Part shown: positions 36,301 to 37,043 of the stretch, in pieces
Layout: each line of letters starts with the position of its first letter
How positions within the stretch are numbered: the stretch's first letter is position 1
NCBI GenBank assembly: GCA_019314375.1
Contig: JAFCZJ010000032.1
Span: 1-37,043 of the forward strand
Direction: 5' to 3'
Origin: Deltaproteobacteria bacterium
Lineage (GTDB): Bacteria; Myxococcota; B64-G9
Length of the DNA stretch: 37,043 nucleotides
Made by a program: the position numbers and the translations under genes
The notes under the pieces: model-generated
What the model saw: only the letters and a program-made list of their open reading frames with translations
Database searches by the model: none
What the model was told of the DNA's origin: nothing

Positions 36301-37043
36301 CACCGTCGGCCCCATCTCGGTCCTGGTGGATTTGCTAGTACCCGAAATGTTCGCCATCCCAAGCCCGGCCAGTATGTTGGGCGCTTCCGGAGACTCCGCC
36401 GCCGCCGTACCAGGCTTCCAGCACGCAGTCACCTGCCAATTCGAACCGGACACGGTCGAAGCAGGCGATCAGCTCTGTCTGAGCGTGTCGCTCAATGCCG
36501 GCACCTACAACCAGGCAGAATCGCTAGGCGTGGCCGTACCCTGTCAAACGCTTACAGCAGCCCAACTCAGCGAATACACCTTCATCAACATCGACATGCT
36601 CCCCGCCGCCGACAGCGCGGGAGACGTAAGCGTACGCTGCGAGCTCAGCGATACCGCAGGCAACACAGACAACCTCATCAAGGCGACCTACATCAACATC
36701 CTCTCTCCGGCGGTTTCTGTTACGCGACCGGATGATGGTGATGACCTCAACAATGCCTATGACATGTGCGGAGACGACTCAAGCTTCGAAACCCAAGTGG
36801 ATGTGCAGGTGAGCAACATCGAGGCCGGTGACACGCTGATCGTCTGTATCTGTGAGTCCAATGGCGTGGGTGGCTGTCTTAACGATGATGCGGGACGCTG
36901 TGGGCAGGACGGCCGGGGCGCGACCTTTACCCCGGGATCGGTTTCGGGCAGTGGTTCCGTGGTTCTAAGCTGTGTCCCGATGCCGCAGGGGGACGTTGTG
37001 CTGGTCGCTTTTGCCGAGAACATTCCTGGGCAGGGTGTCTATT
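33377..37043 (+). CDS. Very large secreted lipoprotein with Ig-like segments (truncated by the window)
   Basis: An open frame from ATG 33377 to the window edge without a stop, 1,222 residues visible. I checked the frame through its length. GGGGAGG lies nine bases before the ATG. The start is a signal peptide (RLLALLLLAILASSAC) with lipobox SSAC, followed by CDCDD. The rest is beta-rich with repeated patterns of bacterial Ig-like/cadherin-type modules: CRFDRPTDGVTLTSADD, DTGACVARLLPADGTQF, CITAPTVAF-like joins, DPNAPSIVLTDPLND and TAPVPSFVTPVDGGSF, each about 90-110 residues, with regular Cys pairs. It is probably a surface filament or adhesin. The true end is beyond 37043. A stretch near 35840-36720 uses more A-ending codons than the rest. 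Confidence 0.85.
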   Translation, partial: MRSFRLLALLLLAILASSACDCDDGVSDRCDCEPSITFLSPTGGALSEFNDTNAAELGIQYPVRVQTRCIPEGTQLAFNNDKSPEEMVLNQVVIDDVATGMGHIEFDDQTFIEGINRICVRGGAEIVMNEDGSQDCTTRAVLDLEVCKDVVVELGVPACRFDRPTDGVTLTSADDSSANDGFQSDVVVVCKGINDGEVVQLILNGRQPIEGVLAFESVSFEDVDLGEGSNLLRAETEDTAGHPVVAEIGVTVDTGACVARLLPADGTQFQPADDQDPAVEGLQTVLTAETNASGLLACADGSSVSLYLNGSLYHQDVLTSGSIGFLVTLPEGATEAYVLIEESGADARIGQSLPNNYTVCGESSIAITAPRADPECASAITDAADRDGDTAGIQIAVSGSSAGFAQASDLWLEVDGQVVTDAFGENLRPVLFEAGGDFEFQWVTFLQSRSYDIAVKGMDLCTGEELEAIHQVCAFTEQVTCEVIAPANESILRALDDLDSDPDTDLQYNALVQTANVPDGWTFDLYLGGEQLPLRDLILSDNAWTAEVTFTDGLDKQVQCVLQDGTVSPVNTIWVDAHPPTIDITSPGEGEPFDGYDQEVCMDVDGAEVGQLVTVTVTNAVGSTDFSASLNGASICIDVTLGDGANALVASVTDLAGNLATSSTINVTVTACIAAPTVAFIDPDGSLTQPVSVPTAGLAYVEVSATEVASSAALTLDVYAGTVLTQSLNNPQPTNGNYVFSDVNFVNGAMTLRLTAINSCGTTVEDLEVFVGDPNAPSIVLTDPLNDSCTSATTISASANTTNAAGEFCAFCIRAESATVLPECTMTTMGFWSIGQVDASGVCTSQSAADFPAEGDYQIWASVGNTISTTTSAAIVVINDITAPVPSFVTPVDGGSFNAATIDTDPGTLGLQVAIDLAADVREGRGTITLNGTDGILDDPIPTFANGHIILQQVTLDEGQKTLDAEICDCAGNCGTVGPISVLVDLLVPEMFAIPSPASMLGASGDSAAAVPGFQHAVTCQFEPDTVEAGDQLCLSVSLNAGTYNQAESLGVAVPCQTLTAAQLSEYTFINIDMLPAADSAGDVSVRCELSDTAGNTDNLIKATYINILSPAVSVTRPDDGDDLNNAYDMCGDDSSFETQVDVQVSNIEAGDTLIVCICESNGVGGCLNDDAGRCGQDGRGATFTPGSVSGSGSVVLSCVPMPQGDVVLVAFAENIPGQGVY

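Overview
The window (37,043 bp, GC-rich) looks like chromosomal DNA of a Gram-negative bacterium of the deltaproteobacterial / Myxococcota-Bradymonadota type. The evidence is indirect: many predicted lipoproteins, an outer-membrane protein resembling the TIGR04551 family of myxobacteria and relatives, several Cys-rich surface proteins with MopE-type Dx(D/N)NDCDG repeats, a sigma-54 activator with a PocR domain, a DapL-type lysine route and a histone-H1-like Lys/Ala-rich protein. I see no rRNA, tRNA, CRISPR array, transposase or phage gene.

Left part (1-6106): the 3' end of a LolA-like gene (+) meets a block of four minus-strand genes. The block holds a two-gene cassette (SMC/OLD-like AAA ATPase plus a DUF4276/TOPRIM-like protein, a plausible anti-phage pair), then ftsK and an NFACT (RqcH-like) gene. 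Copies of one GC-rich palindromic repeat lie at both borders of this block. ftsK has a good sigma-70 promoter and a perfect 10-bp inverted repeat around its Shine-Dalgarno and start codon.

Surface protein region (6121-9166): two adjacent Cys-rich lipoproteins, apparently one transcription unit. Housekeeping group (9217-11347, minus): a lipoprotein, rsfS and comF, with overlapping ends; rsfS seems to lack a normal start codon at its best ribosome-binding site. Then come a PocR/sigma-54 activator (+), a methyltransferase (-), a TPR protein (-) and a left-handed beta-helix protein (+) with a 30-bp repeat array in its tail. Next is a 1,611-residue Cys-rich lipoprotein gene (16093-20928, -) containing a 4 x 192-bp tandem array.

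Central operon (21114-27265, +): TIGR04551-like outer-membrane protein, a 59-residue LptM-like lipoprotein, dapA, dapB, a DapL-type aminotransferase, folK and a TPR lipoprotein, mostly with overlapping or closely spaced ends. It links envelope biogenesis, lysine/diaminopimelate (hence peptidoglycan) and folate synthesis. It is followed by a transaldolase with its own promoter, etfB-etfA closed by a strong terminator, and a GlcD/GlcF-type FAD/Fe-S 2-hydroxyacid oxidase pair.

Right end: a Lys/Ala-rich histone-like tail fused to a PqqD-like domain (32560-33267), then a very large secreted protein with Ig-like segments (33377 to the window end, open). The most interesting items are the ATPase/DUF4276 cassette, the histone-tail/PqqD fusion, the ftsK start-site palindrome, the rsfS start, and the repeat arrays in the Cys-rich giant. 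Several promoters ahead of envelope genes share a TTGA(C/T)-N18-TAG layout.
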